A DNA stretch of 38,910 bases from DAOTVS01 sp034436375 (GTDB lineage: Bacteria; Chloroflexota; Anaerolineae; SpSt-313): NCBI GenBank assembly GCA_034436375.1, contig DAOTVS010000354.1:1-38910 (forward strand), written 5' to 3'. The position numbers and the translations under genes are program-made. The first letter of the stretch is position 1. Each line of letters starts with the position of its first letter. The notes below the pieces were generated by a model. That model was not told the DNA's origin and ran no database searches. It saw only the letters and a program-made list of their open reading frames with translations. Below are positions 1 through 6,655 of this stretch, in pieces.

Positions 1-24
1 TGGGCGCCGCTGCAGCGGCGCCCA
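1..24. repeat. Perfect 24-bp palindrome upstream of sucD
   Basis: The first 24 bases read identically on both strands, centred on CTGCAG, and would fold into a 10-12 bp GC-rich hairpin in RNA. No T-run follows. It could be the end of a terminator for a gene left of the window, or an intercistronic hairpin. The upstream gene cannot be seen. Confidence 0.6.
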
Positions 25-82
25 GACCCACCACACCCCTTCTGGATCCAGGCCGGGTTTGGGCTGAGCATGTCAGCGGCAA

Positions 83-110
83 TTGCCCGGAAGGGTCCTG
101 GCGCTATTTT
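83..110 (+). promoter_or_regulatory. Possible sigma70-type promoter for sucD
   Basis: TTGCCC (83-88), a 16-nt spacer and TATTTT (105-110) would place transcription start near 117, about 14 nt before the sucD ATG at 131. Both boxes deviate from consensus, so this is tentative. The gene may instead be read from an upstream sucC. Confidence 0.3.
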
Positions 111-130
111 CATACTGGGAGAGGGACACC

Positions 131-1006
131 ATGTCGATACTCGTCGGCCGCGACACACGCCTGCTCGTGCAGGGCATCACGGGGCGCGAGGGCGCCTTTC
201 ATGCCGCGCAGATGCTGCACTATGGCACTCGTGTGGTAGCCGGCGTTACGCCGGGCAAGGGCGGGCAACAGGTTGCCGGCATCCCCGTCTATGATACTGT
301 GCGTGAGGCCGTGGCCGCCACGGGGGCCAATGCCTCCATTATCTACGTGCCTGCTCCGACAGCGCCGGAGGCCATTCTGGAGGCGGCCGATGCCGGCCTG
401 GAGCTGGTGGTGTGTATCACCGAGGGCATTCCGGTGCTCGACATGGTGCGCGTGCGGCGCAGCCTGGAGGGCGGGCGCACCCGGCTGTTGGGGCCCAATT
501 CTCCGGGGGTGATCTCGCCCGGCCTGGCCAAAGTGGGTATCATGCCCGGCGAGATCCATACGCCCGGCCCGGTCGGCATCGTCTCGCGCAGCGGCACCCT
601 GACCTACGAGGTTGTGCATGCCCTCACGCAGGCAAGGCTGGGGCAATCGACTGCCGTGGGCATCGGCGGCGATCCGGTGATCGGGACCGATTTTGTGGCG
701 ATCCTGGCGCTCTTTGCCGAGGACCCGCAGACCCGGGCCGTGGTCCTGATTGGTGAGATCGGGGGCGATGACGAGGAGCGCGCTGCCGAGTTCATCCGGC
801 AGCGCCTGCACAAGCCGGTCGTGGCTTTTGTGGCCGGCCGCAGTGCTCCGGAGGGCAGGCGCATGGGGCACGCCGGGGCTATTGTTTCGGGCGCCAGCGG
901 GCGCGCAGCCGACAAGATCGCCGCGTTGCGTGCGGCCGGCGCTACAGTCGCCGAGTTCACCACCGCCATTCCGGACCTGGTCCGCGAGCGGTTGGCGGAA
1001 GCTTGA
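131..1006 (+). CDS. sucD: Succinyl-CoA synthetase (ADP-forming) alpha subunit
   Basis: This is the alpha subunit of succinyl-CoA ligase, which interconverts succinyl-CoA plus NDP and succinate plus NTP in the cytoplasm. The 291-aa product has the usual family length. Residues 14-21 (QGITGREG) form the CoA-binding Rossmann turn. The phosphorylated histidine lies in RMGHAGAIVSG at about residue 247, equivalent to His246 of E. coli SucD. I chose ATG 131 because GGGAGAGGGA lies just upstream and the protein then begins at the conserved N-terminus; an in-frame extension to 83 adds 16 unconserved residues. The beta subunit sucC is not downstream, so it is either left of the window or elsewhere. Its product chemistry matches the KorDABC complex encoded 2 kb downstream. 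A general acyl-CoA synthetase (NDP-forming) specificity is possible; assignment to the family is firm. Confidence 0.93.
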   Translation: MSILVGRDTRLLVQGITGREGAFHAAQMLHYGTRVVAGVTPGKGGQQVAGIPVYDTVREAVAATGANASIIYVPAPTAPEAILEAADAGLELVVCITEGIPVLDMVRVRRSLEGGRTRLLGPNSPGVISPGLAKVGIMPGEIHTPGPVGIVSRSGTLTYEVVHALTQARLGQSTAVGIGGDPVIGTDFVAILALFAEDPQTRAVVLIGEIGGDDEERAAEFIRQRLHKPVVAFVAGRSAPEGRRMGHAGAIVSGASGRAADKIAALRAAGATVAEFTTAIPDLVRERLAEA

Positions 1007-1078
1007 ATTCTGAGACCCAGATCTCAAGCCTCGAAGATTTGATCTCTTGAGGCAGTTTGGACCCAACTGGAGGGAGCA

Positions 1079-2770
1079 ATGACGAAACGCATCGTAATCA
1101 TCGGCGGCGTGGCCGCCGGCACCAAAGCGGCAGCACGAGCACGGCGGCGCGACCCGTACGCCGAGATCACCCTGGTGGAGAGGGGCGATCTGATCTCCTA
1201 TTCGGGCTGCGCCATGCCCTATTACATCTCCCATGACATCGAGGCTGCTGAAGAACTGACGGTCACCCGGTTGGACGAGTTCACCCTGCTCCGCAATATC
1301 AACGTGCTGATCGGCACGGAAGCGGTCAGCATCGATCGAGAGGCCAAGACGGTCTTGGTGCGCCGGCTGTCGGATGGCGAGACCCAGGTATTGCCCTACG
1401 ACAACCTCGTGTTGACGACAGGGGGGGCGCCGGTGGTGCCGCCCATCGAGGGCCGCGACCTGGCAGGCGTTTTCCGCCTCAAGGAGCCGGCCGACGCAGT
1501 GCGCATCCGCGCCGAGGTGGATGCAGGGCGGGTGCAGCGGGCCGTAATCGTGGGCGGCGGACTGATCGGCATGGAGATGGCCGAGGCCTTGACGGCGAAT
1601 GGCGTGAAGGTGGCCGTGGTGGAAATGTTGGACCGTGTGCTGGCCCCGTTCCTCGATCCCGAGATGGCGGCCCTCGTGCACGCTCATCTGCGGGAAAAGG
1701 GCGTGGACCTGCACCTCAGTGAGCGCGCCGAGCGCTTTGAGGGCGATGCCGAGGGGCACGTGCGCCGCGTTGTGACATCGAGCCATGTACTGGAGGCCGA
1801 CCTGGTGCTGCTGGCCATCGGTGTGCGTGCGAATGCCGCTCTGGCCCGCGCGGCCGGGCTTCAGTTGGGGCCGACGGGCGGCATCGTGGTGGATGATCAC
1901 CTGCGCACCAGTGACCCGGCCATTTATGCCGGCGGCGACTGCGTGGAGAATACCAACCTGGTCACCGGCCAGCCGCTCTATGGTGCGTCGGGCTCCACGG
2001 CCAACAAGCACGGCCGGGTGATCGGCACCAATGTCACCGGCGGTGATGAGGTCTTCCCGGGCGTGTTGGGCACCATGGTCGCCAAAGTCTTTGACCTTAA
2101 CATCGGCTCGACTGGCGTCACCGAGGCACGCGCCCGCGAGCTGGGGCTGGAGACGATCACAGCGCTGGTGCCGGGTATGGACCGCGCGCATAACTATCCG
2201 ACGCGGCAGGAGATCGTGCTCAAGATGGTGGTGGAGCGTGGCACCTCGCGCCTGTTGGGCCTGCAGGGCGTGGGCCCGGGCGAGGTGGCCAAGCGTATCG
2301 ATGTGGCTGCTACGGCCCTCAACTTTCACGCCACAGTGGACCAGGTGGCCAATCTCGACCTGGGCTATGCACCCCCTTATGCGCCCGCGGTCGATCCCAT
2401 CCATCACGCGGCCAACATCATCCGCAACAAGCGCGACGGCCTGACGACCGGCATTGGTCCCTCGCGTCTGCAGCAGATGATCGATGAGGGTGAGCCTTTT
2501 CTGCTCCTCGATGTGCGCTCGCGCGAAGAGTTTGCCGAGCGCCGGATTGCGGCCGGTGGGCGCTTGCTGCACATCCCTCAGGAAGAGCTGCGCTCGCGTA
2601 TCGCCGAGCTGCCGCGCAATGTGCCGATCGTGGCCTATTGCGCCCGCGGCATCCGCGCTTACCGTGCCCAGCGCACGCTCCGCGGCCTGGGACTTGAGGA
2701 CGTCGCCTTTCTCGAAGGCAGCTTGCTGGGATGGGCCGGCAAGACGGAGAGCGGCGAAAATAGTGATTGA
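1079..2770 (+). CDS. CoA-disulfide reductase / rhodanese fusion (CoADR-Rhd, Npsr-like)
   Basis: A 563-aa flavoprotein of the pyridine-nucleotide disulfide oxidoreductase class with a C-terminal rhodanese domain. Residues 5-21 carry the FAD-binding glycine motif (IIGGVAAGTKAAARA). SYSGCAMPYY places the single active-site Cys at residue 44, as in CoA-disulfide reductases (one Cys, not a CxxxxC pair). About residues 156-171 (VIVGGGLIGMEMAEAL) form the NAD(P)H site. The rhodanese domain, about 465-553, has the loop CARGIR with catalytic Cys521. Family members reduce CoA disulfide, and the rhodanese fusions are known as CoA-persulfide/polysulfide reductases, for example Npsr of Shewanella loihica. 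The start ATG has GGAGGG 5-10 nt upstream. It follows sucD by 72 nt without an obvious terminator, so co-transcription is plausible. Which substrate dominates here cannot be read from sequence. Confidence 0.9.
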   Translation: MTKRIVIIGGVAAGTKAAARARRRDPYAEITLVERGDLISYSGCAMPYYISHDIEAAEELTVTRLDEFTLLRNINVLIGTEAVSIDREAKTVLVRRLSDGETQVLPYDNLVLTTGGAPVVPPIEGRDLAGVFRLKEPADAVRIRAEVDAGRVQRAVIVGGGLIGMEMAEALTANGVKVAVVEMLDRVLAPFLDPEMAALVHAHLREKGVDLHLSERAERFEGDAEGHVRRVVTSSHVLEADLVLLAIGVRANAALARAAGLQLGPTGGIVVDDHLRTSDPAIYAGGDCVENTNLVTGQPLYGASGSTANKHGRVIGTNVTGGDEVFPGVLGTMVAKVFDLNIGSTGVTEARARELGLETITALVPGMDRAHNYPTRQEIVLKMVVERGTSRLLGLQGVGPGEVAKRIDVAATALNFHATVDQVANLDLGYAPPYAPAVDPIHHAANIIRNKRDGLTTGIGPSRLQQMIDEGEPFLLLDVRSREEFAERRIAAGGRLLHIPQEELRSRIAELPRNVPIVAYCARGIRAYRAQRTLRGLGLEDVAFLEGSLLGWAGKTESGENSD

Positions 2771-2974
2771 TGCGTGATGCCGTAAGGAAGGTAATAAGTA
2801 AACCGTAATAAGTAAACCGTAATAAGTAAGCTCACTATTGCAGAATGCTCGATGCTTTGTGCCAACTCTACCAGGGCAAGTATCCTGAGAAGCAGAAAGG
2901 GTTTGGACTTCGACCTTACTTATTACAGTTTACTTATTACCTTCCACGGCAACCTCACGCCTCACGGATTACGT
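2770..2974. repeat. Palindromic MITE-like intergenic element, copy 1
   Basis: The gap between the CoADR gene and korD is largely one inverted-repeat element. Arms 2786-2815 and 2916-2945 are 30 nt each with a single mismatch. The outer ends, ATGCGTGATGCCGTAAGG at 2770-2787 and CCTCACGGATTACG at 2960-2973, resemble the ends of a second element at 10909-11026. The centre, about 2831-2915, has no coding potential. There is no transposase. A non-autonomous (MITE or REP-like) element is the best guess. Confidence 0.65.
2791..2830. repeat. 14-nt tandem repeat, about 2.9 copies
   Basis: The unit GTAATAAGTAAACC starts at 2791 and 2805, with a partial third copy at 2819-2830. The opposite arm of the same element (2916-2945) carries only two copies, so the left arm has probably gained one by slippage. 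Confidence 0.8.
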
Positions 2975-2987
2975 AGGTAGGTTTATT

Positions 2988-3016
2988 TTGACACAGAGTT
3001 TGCTTTGTTCTAATAT
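2988..3016 (+). promoter_or_regulatory. Consensus sigma70-type promoter of the kor operon
   Basis: TTGACA (2988-2993), a 17-nt spacer and TAATAT (3011-3016). Seven bases downstream, at 3024, is the ATG of korD, so the mRNA probably starts at or within a base or two of the start codon (leaderless). The promoter lies 14 nt beyond the palindromic element. Confidence 0.85.
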
Positions 3017-3023
3017 CACTGCT

Positions 3024-3398
3024 ATGCCTGGCGGAGTGGTGCAGTTGCAGCCCGCCGTTGCGCGGGACGAGGAGGTCGCGTTAGCAACGATGGCAGAGCA
3101 GCAGGAAGCGCAAGTTGGCCCCGATAGCGAGCCTTTAGCTCCCCCGGCCCGCAAGCGCCGGCGCCGTGGTGAGGTTCGTGTCTTTGGACATTGGTGCAAG
3201 GGCTGCGGCCTCTGCATCGCTTTCTGCCCCGGTCAAGTCTTTGTCGCCGGCGAGGATGGCCACCCCTTGGCCGCCTATCCTGAGCGCTGCACGGCCTGTA
3301 TGTGGTGTACCGAGCACTGCCCCGATTTCGCCATTCAGGTCGAGCCCTTATCAGGCAGTGATGATATCCGGAGGGGCGTGGCGTGGCCGTCCAGCTAA
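3024..3398 (+). CDS. korD: 2-oxoacid:ferredoxin oxidoreductase delta subunit (2[4Fe-4S] ferredoxin)
   Basis: Small electron-transfer subunit of a four-subunit 2-oxoacid:ferredoxin oxidoreductase. Cys58, 61, 64, 68 (CKGCGLCIAFCP) and Cys89, 92, 95, 99 (CTACMWCTEHCP) form two CxxCxxCxxxCP [4Fe-4S] motifs. The first ~45 residues are low-complexity and rich in charge (KRRRR at 44-48), longer than the typical KorD of 70-100 aa. Start choice: an in-frame TTG at 2988 is really the -35 box, so it cannot be translated from that promoter. ATG 3024 fits leaderless initiation. ATG 3090, 13 nt after GGAGGT, is an alternative giving 102 aa. The end overlaps korA by 16 nt. Confidence 0.88.
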   Translation: MPGGVVQLQPAVARDEEVALATMAEQQEAQVGPDSEPLAPPARKRRRRGEVRVFGHWCKGCGLCIAFCPGQVFVAGEDGHPLAAYPERCTACMWCTEHCPDFAIQVEPLSGSDDIRRGVAWPSS

Positions 3399-4498
3399 TG
3401 CAGGGTAACCTGGCCTGCGCCGAGGGGGCCCTGGCTGCTGGCTGCCGGTTTTTCGCCGGCTACCCCATTACCCCTTCGTCGGAGATCGCTGAGCATCTGG
3501 CGCGCCGCCTGCCCGAGCTGGGCGGCAAATTCATCCAGATGGAGGATGAGCTCGCTTCGCTGGCCGCCGTGATCGGCGCCTCCGTAGGGGGGCTCAAGGC
3601 GATGACGGCTACCAGCGGCCCCGGTTTTTCCCTCATGCAGGAGAATATCGGCTATGCCGCCATGGCCGAGATCCCCTGTGTGCTTGTGGATGTGCAGCGC
3701 ACCGGCCCCTCGACAGGGCTCGCGACCTCTCCCGCCCAGGGCGACGTGATGCAGGCCCGCTGGGGCACCCACGGCGATCATCCCATCATCGTCCTCTCGC
3801 CCAGCACCGTGCGTGAGACGTTCGACCTCACGGTGAAAGCCTTCAACTTTGCCGAGCTCTACCGCACCCCAGTTATCCTGTTGATGGACGAAGTGGTCGG
3901 GCACATGCGGGAAAAGGTAGAGCTTCCCACAAACCCCGAGGTCGTGCAACGGCTGGCTACCGATGTGCCGCCCGAGTGGTACTACCCCTATGAGGATGGC
4001 GGGGCCGATGTGCCCCCTCTGGCGCCCTTTGGCACAGGCTTTCGCTATCACATCACCGGGCTTTTCCACGATCGTGCCGGCTTTCCGACCGAGCGCACTG
4101 ATGAGATCGACCCCTGGATTGAGCGCGTGACGGCCAAGATCGAGCGCAACCTGCAGCACATTCTGCTCTACCAGCAGGATGAGGTAGAGGGCGCGCGCAC
4201 GCTGGTCATCTCCTACGGCGCTACTGCGCGCTCGGCGCGCCATGCCGTGGGCCTGGCCCGCGCGCGCCGGCACAAGGTGGGCTTTATGAAGCTTCAGACG
4301 CTCTGGCCCTTCCCAATAGATGCTGTCGCCGAAGCGGCGCAGGGCGTGCGTATGGTGGTCGTGCCCGAGATGAACCTGGGGCAGCTGGCGCTCGAAGTAG
4401 AGCGCGTTGTCGGCCGCCACAAGGTGCGCCGGGTGGGGCGCGCCAACGGGCAGATGATCACGCCCGACGAAATCCTGGCGGCCATTGAAGAGCACTGA
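3383..4498 (+). CDS. korA: 2-oxoglutarate:ferredoxin oxidoreductase alpha subunit
   Basis: Alpha subunit of the thiamine-diphosphate enzyme that oxidatively decarboxylates 2-oxoglutarate (or a related 2-oxoacid) to the acyl-CoA, reducing ferredoxin. The 371-aa length is normal for KorA. Residues 26-35 (GYPITPSSEI) are the family signature of the pyrimidine-binding domain, followed by ATSGPGFSLMQENIGYA and, near the C-terminus, the domain-II segment around PEMNLGQLALEVERVV. The start is GTG 3383, set by GGAGG 8 nt upstream and overlapping korD by 16 nt, which suggests translational coupling. The gene order D-A-B-C is typical of KGOR. VorDABC (branched-chain 2-oxoacids) has the same architecture; the sucD gene nearby favours 2-oxoglutarate but does not prove it. 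Confidence 0.9.
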   Translation: MAVQLMQGNLACAEGALAAGCRFFAGYPITPSSEIAEHLARRLPELGGKFIQMEDELASLAAVIGASVGGLKAMTATSGPGFSLMQENIGYAAMAEIPCVLVDVQRTGPSTGLATSPAQGDVMQARWGTHGDHPIIVLSPSTVRETFDLTVKAFNFAELYRTPVILLMDEVVGHMREKVELPTNPEVVQRLATDVPPEWYYPYEDGGADVPPLAPFGTGFRYHITGLFHDRAGFPTERTDEIDPWIERVTAKIERNLQHILLYQQDEVEGARTLVISYGATARSARHAVGLARARRHKVGFMKLQTLWPFPIDAVAEAAQGVRMVVVPEMNLGQLALEVERVVGRHKVRRVGRANGQMITPDEILAAIEEH

Positions 4499-4510
4499 TG
4501 GAGTCTGCGT

Positions 4511-5371
4511 GTGGCAACGGCTGAGCGGTTTGATCCCTACGTCTATCTGCGAACCAAAAAAAAGTTCCCTGCCGTCTGGTGCGCCGGTTGTGGGAACGGC
4601 ATTGTGCTGGGTGCACTGATCCGCGCCATTGACCGCATCGGCTGGCAGCGCGATGAGATCGCCCTGATCTCAGGCATCGGCTGCAGCGGGCGTATGCCGG
4701 TGTATGTGGATTTCAACACCATGCACACCACTCATGGGCGCGCCCTGGCCTTTGCCACCGGTCTCAAGCTGGCCCGGCCCGATATGCATGTGATTGTGGT
4801 GATGGGCGATGGTGATGCCCTGGCTATCGGCGGCAACCATTTTATTCACGCTGCGCGGCGCAATATCGGTGTGACGGCCATCGTTATCAACAACAGCATC
4901 TACGGCATGACCGGTGGCCAGACCTCGCCGACCACGCCTGAGGGAGCCCTCTCGACGACGGCCCCCTATGGCAATATGGAGCCACCGCTCCCCATCGCCC
5001 AACTGGCCGAAGCGGCCGGGGCGGCGTTGGTGGCGCGCGGCACCGTGTACCATGCGCGTGAGCTGGACCAACTTATCGAGCGGGCTTTGCTCAAGGAAGG
5101 CTTTGCCCTGGTGGAAGCCGTGAGCTATTGCCACACGACCTTTGGCCGCCTGAACAAGATGGGGACGGCAGTCGAAATGATGCAGGCGCTCAAAGACAAT
5201 GCAGTCACGGTGGAGGCGGCCAGGGGCATGACCGCGGCGCAGCTGCAGGGCAAGATCGTGCGCGGTGTGCTCGTGGACCGCGACATCCCCGAGTATGCCG
5301 CTCGCTATCAGCGCCTGATTGAGGCCGCGCAGGCCAGCCGCCTTGGCGCGCTGGGACACAATGAAAGATAG
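4511..5371 (+). CDS. korB: 2-oxoglutarate:ferredoxin oxidoreductase beta subunit (ThDP-binding)
   Basis: Beta subunit holding the thiamine diphosphate. AVWCAGCGNG (residues 21-30; Cys24, Cys27) and Cys58 in GIGCSGR match the cysteines that ligate the proximal [4Fe-4S] cluster in this family. GDGD at about 100-103, followed by INNSIYGMTGGQ at about 127-138, is the Mg2+/ThDP-binding motif. Length is 286 aa, as expected. The start is GTG 4511, 12 nt after the korA stop. A hairpin and a 110-nt gap separate it from korC, although the subunits should be needed in equal amounts. Confidence 0.92.
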   Translation: MATAERFDPYVYLRTKKKFPAVWCAGCGNGIVLGALIRAIDRIGWQRDEIALISGIGCSGRMPVYVDFNTMHTTHGRALAFATGLKLARPDMHVIVVMGDGDALAIGGNHFIHAARRNIGVTAIVINNSIYGMTGGQTSPTTPEGALSTTAPYGNMEPPLPIAQLAEAAGAALVARGTVYHARELDQLIERALLKEGFALVEAVSYCHTTFGRLNKMGTAVEMMQALKDNAVTVEAARGMTAAQLQGKIVRGVLVDRDIPEYAARYQRLIEAAQASRLGALGHNER

Positions 5372-5391
5372 CATGCTTGCCTGGCTGGGGC

Positions 5392-5411
5392 AGAGTCGCG
5401 GTGGCGACTCT
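5392..5411 (+). other. Intercistronic hairpin between korB and korC
   Basis: AGAGTCGC and GCGACTCT form a perfect 8-bp stem with a GGTG loop (5400-5403), about 20 nt after the korB stop and 70 nt before korC. There is no U-run, so it is more likely an mRNA-stability or pausing hairpin than a terminator. Confidence 0.55.
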
Positions 5412-5481
5412 CGTCGCTCGTCTCCGCCTGGTTCAGGAGCACGAATGGCTGAAGCCATCACTACAACCCCCGAGGAGTAGT

Positions 5482-6045
5482 ATGATGAGAGGGCGAACAG
5501 AAGTGCGCCTGGCTGGCGAGGGCGGGCAGGGGCTGCTACTCGCCGGCGTGATTTTGGCCGAGGCCGCGGCAGTGTACAGTGGCCTCAATGCCGTGCAGAC
5601 TCAGTCCTATGGGCCCGAGGCGCGGGGCGGCGCCAGCAAGTCCGAGGTGATCATCAGCGAGGAGGAGATCGATTACCCCAAGGTGATCGAGGCCGATATC
5701 TTGCTGGCGATGAGCCAGGAGGCTTGCGACCGCTATGCGGGCAATCTCAAGCGCGAGGGGACGTTGATCATTGATGCCGTGCAGGTGACGCGCCTGCCTT
5801 TGGGTCGCGCGGCTGTTCAGGCCCCGATTACCCGCATGGCCGAGGAAGCGACTGGCCGTCGCATCACGGCCAACGTGGTGGCCCTGGGTGTGCTCGTGGG
5901 CGTGACGGGGATCGTTCCACGCCAGGCCATCGAGGCGGCAGTGCGCGCCCGCGCCCCGCGGGGCACGGAGGAGATGAACTGCAAAGCGCTGGCGGCCGGG
6001 CTGGACTGGGCTGCCCGGCACCAGTCGCAGGGGGCGGCAGCATGA
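5482..6045 (+). CDS. korC: 2-oxoglutarate:ferredoxin oxidoreductase gamma subunit
   Basis: Gamma subunit of the Kor complex. The 187-aa product starts with the family motif LAGEGGQGLLLAG (residues 10-22), then has a QSYGPEARGGASKSEVIISE stretch typical of KorC/PorC. ATG 5482 is preferred (GAGGA 5 nt upstream); an immediately following ATG at 5485 has 8-nt spacing and is equally possible. An in-frame extension upstream to 5377 has no conserved sequence and would cover the hairpin. The stop codon overlaps the start of the NUDIX gene in ATGA. Confidence 0.9.
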   Translation: MMRGRTEVRLAGEGGQGLLLAGVILAEAAAVYSGLNAVQTQSYGPEARGGASKSEVIISEEEIDYPKVIEADILLAMSQEACDRYAGNLKREGTLIIDAVQVTRLPLGRAAVQAPITRMAEEATGRRITANVVALGVLVGVTGIVPRQAIEAAVRARAPRGTEEMNCKALAAGLDWAARHQSQGAAA

Positions 6046-6644
6046 GCGAGCCAAAGCCTCGCCGGGTGGAGGTGCTGCAGAAGCAGCGCGTGTACACCGA
6101 CTTTATGTCTCTCGATCAGGCCGTGGTGCGCTATGAGCGCTTTGATGGTACCCTGAGTGAGCCTGTCACGCGCCTGGTGCTCGACCGGGGCGATGCGGTG
6201 GGCATTCTGCTCTACGACCCCGAGGCCGACCAATTGGCCCTCGTGGAGCAATTCCGCTACCCCGTATATGCAGCGGGTGAGCCGGGCTGGCTGGTGGAAA
6301 TCGTCGCCGGCACGGTGCCCAGAGGCGCCGACCCGCGGGCGGTGGCCAGCAGCGAGGTGCGCGAGGAGGCCGGCTATGATGTGGACCCGGATGCTCTAGA
6401 GCCCTTGGGGAGCTGCTTCCTGAGCCCCGGTGGGTCTTCGGAACGGGTCTATCTCTTCCTGGCCCGCGTCTCGCTGGCTCAGCGGCAGGGGGAGTTGGGC
6501 GGCCTGCGCAGCGAGGGCGAGGATACGCGCCTCTGCCTCTACCCCTGCGTCGAGGCACGGCGCTTGCTTCAGGAGGGCGCTTTCCACGATGCGAAGACCC
6601 TTGTGGCGCTGCAGGCGTTTTTCCTCAGGCGGAAAAGCCGATAG
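6042..6644 (+). CDS. NUDIX hydrolase, ADP-ribose pyrophosphatase-like
   Basis: A 200-aa protein of the NudF/ADP-ribose pyrophosphatase type, which would hydrolyse nucleoside diphosphate derivatives. The NUDIX box runs from Gly90 to Tyr112 and keeps the catalytic core E105-V-R-E108-E109-A-G. However, the usual Glu at the seventh position is Ala96 and the usual Arg before the first core Glu is Ser104. VEQFRYPVYAAGEPGWLVEIVAG (about 68-90) matches the substrate-proximal strand region of ADPR pyrophosphatases. The start ATG overlaps the korC stop by 4 nt, so it is a member of the kor operon. Substrate is not certain. Confidence 0.85.
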   Translation: MSEPKPRRVEVLQKQRVYTDFMSLDQAVVRYERFDGTLSEPVTRLVLDRGDAVGILLYDPEADQLALVEQFRYPVYAAGEPGWLVEIVAGTVPRGADPRAVASSEVREEAGYDVDPDALEPLGSCFLSPGGSSERVYLFLARVSLAQRQGELGGLRSEGEDTRLCLYPCVEARRLLQEGAFHDAKTLVALQAFFLRRKSR

Positions 6645-6655
6645 GAGAGAGTGAA

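Noticed and set aside
110..2572. An 820-codon open frame on the minus strand
   Set aside because: It lies opposite sucD and the CoADR gene, which have clear motifs. The frame is open because of GC-rich third positions and contains no recognisable domain.
2791..2830. 14-nt tandem repeat as a CRISPR
   Set aside because: Copies are directly adjacent with no spacers, and there are no cas genes.
3395..4495. Minus-strand open frame of 366 codons opposite korA
   Set aside because: Shadow of korA; composition is His/Gly/Arg-rich and no motif is present.
5377..5481. N-terminal extension of korC
   Set aside because: Contains no conserved residues, covers a hairpin, and the ATG at 5482 has its own Shine-Dalgarno.
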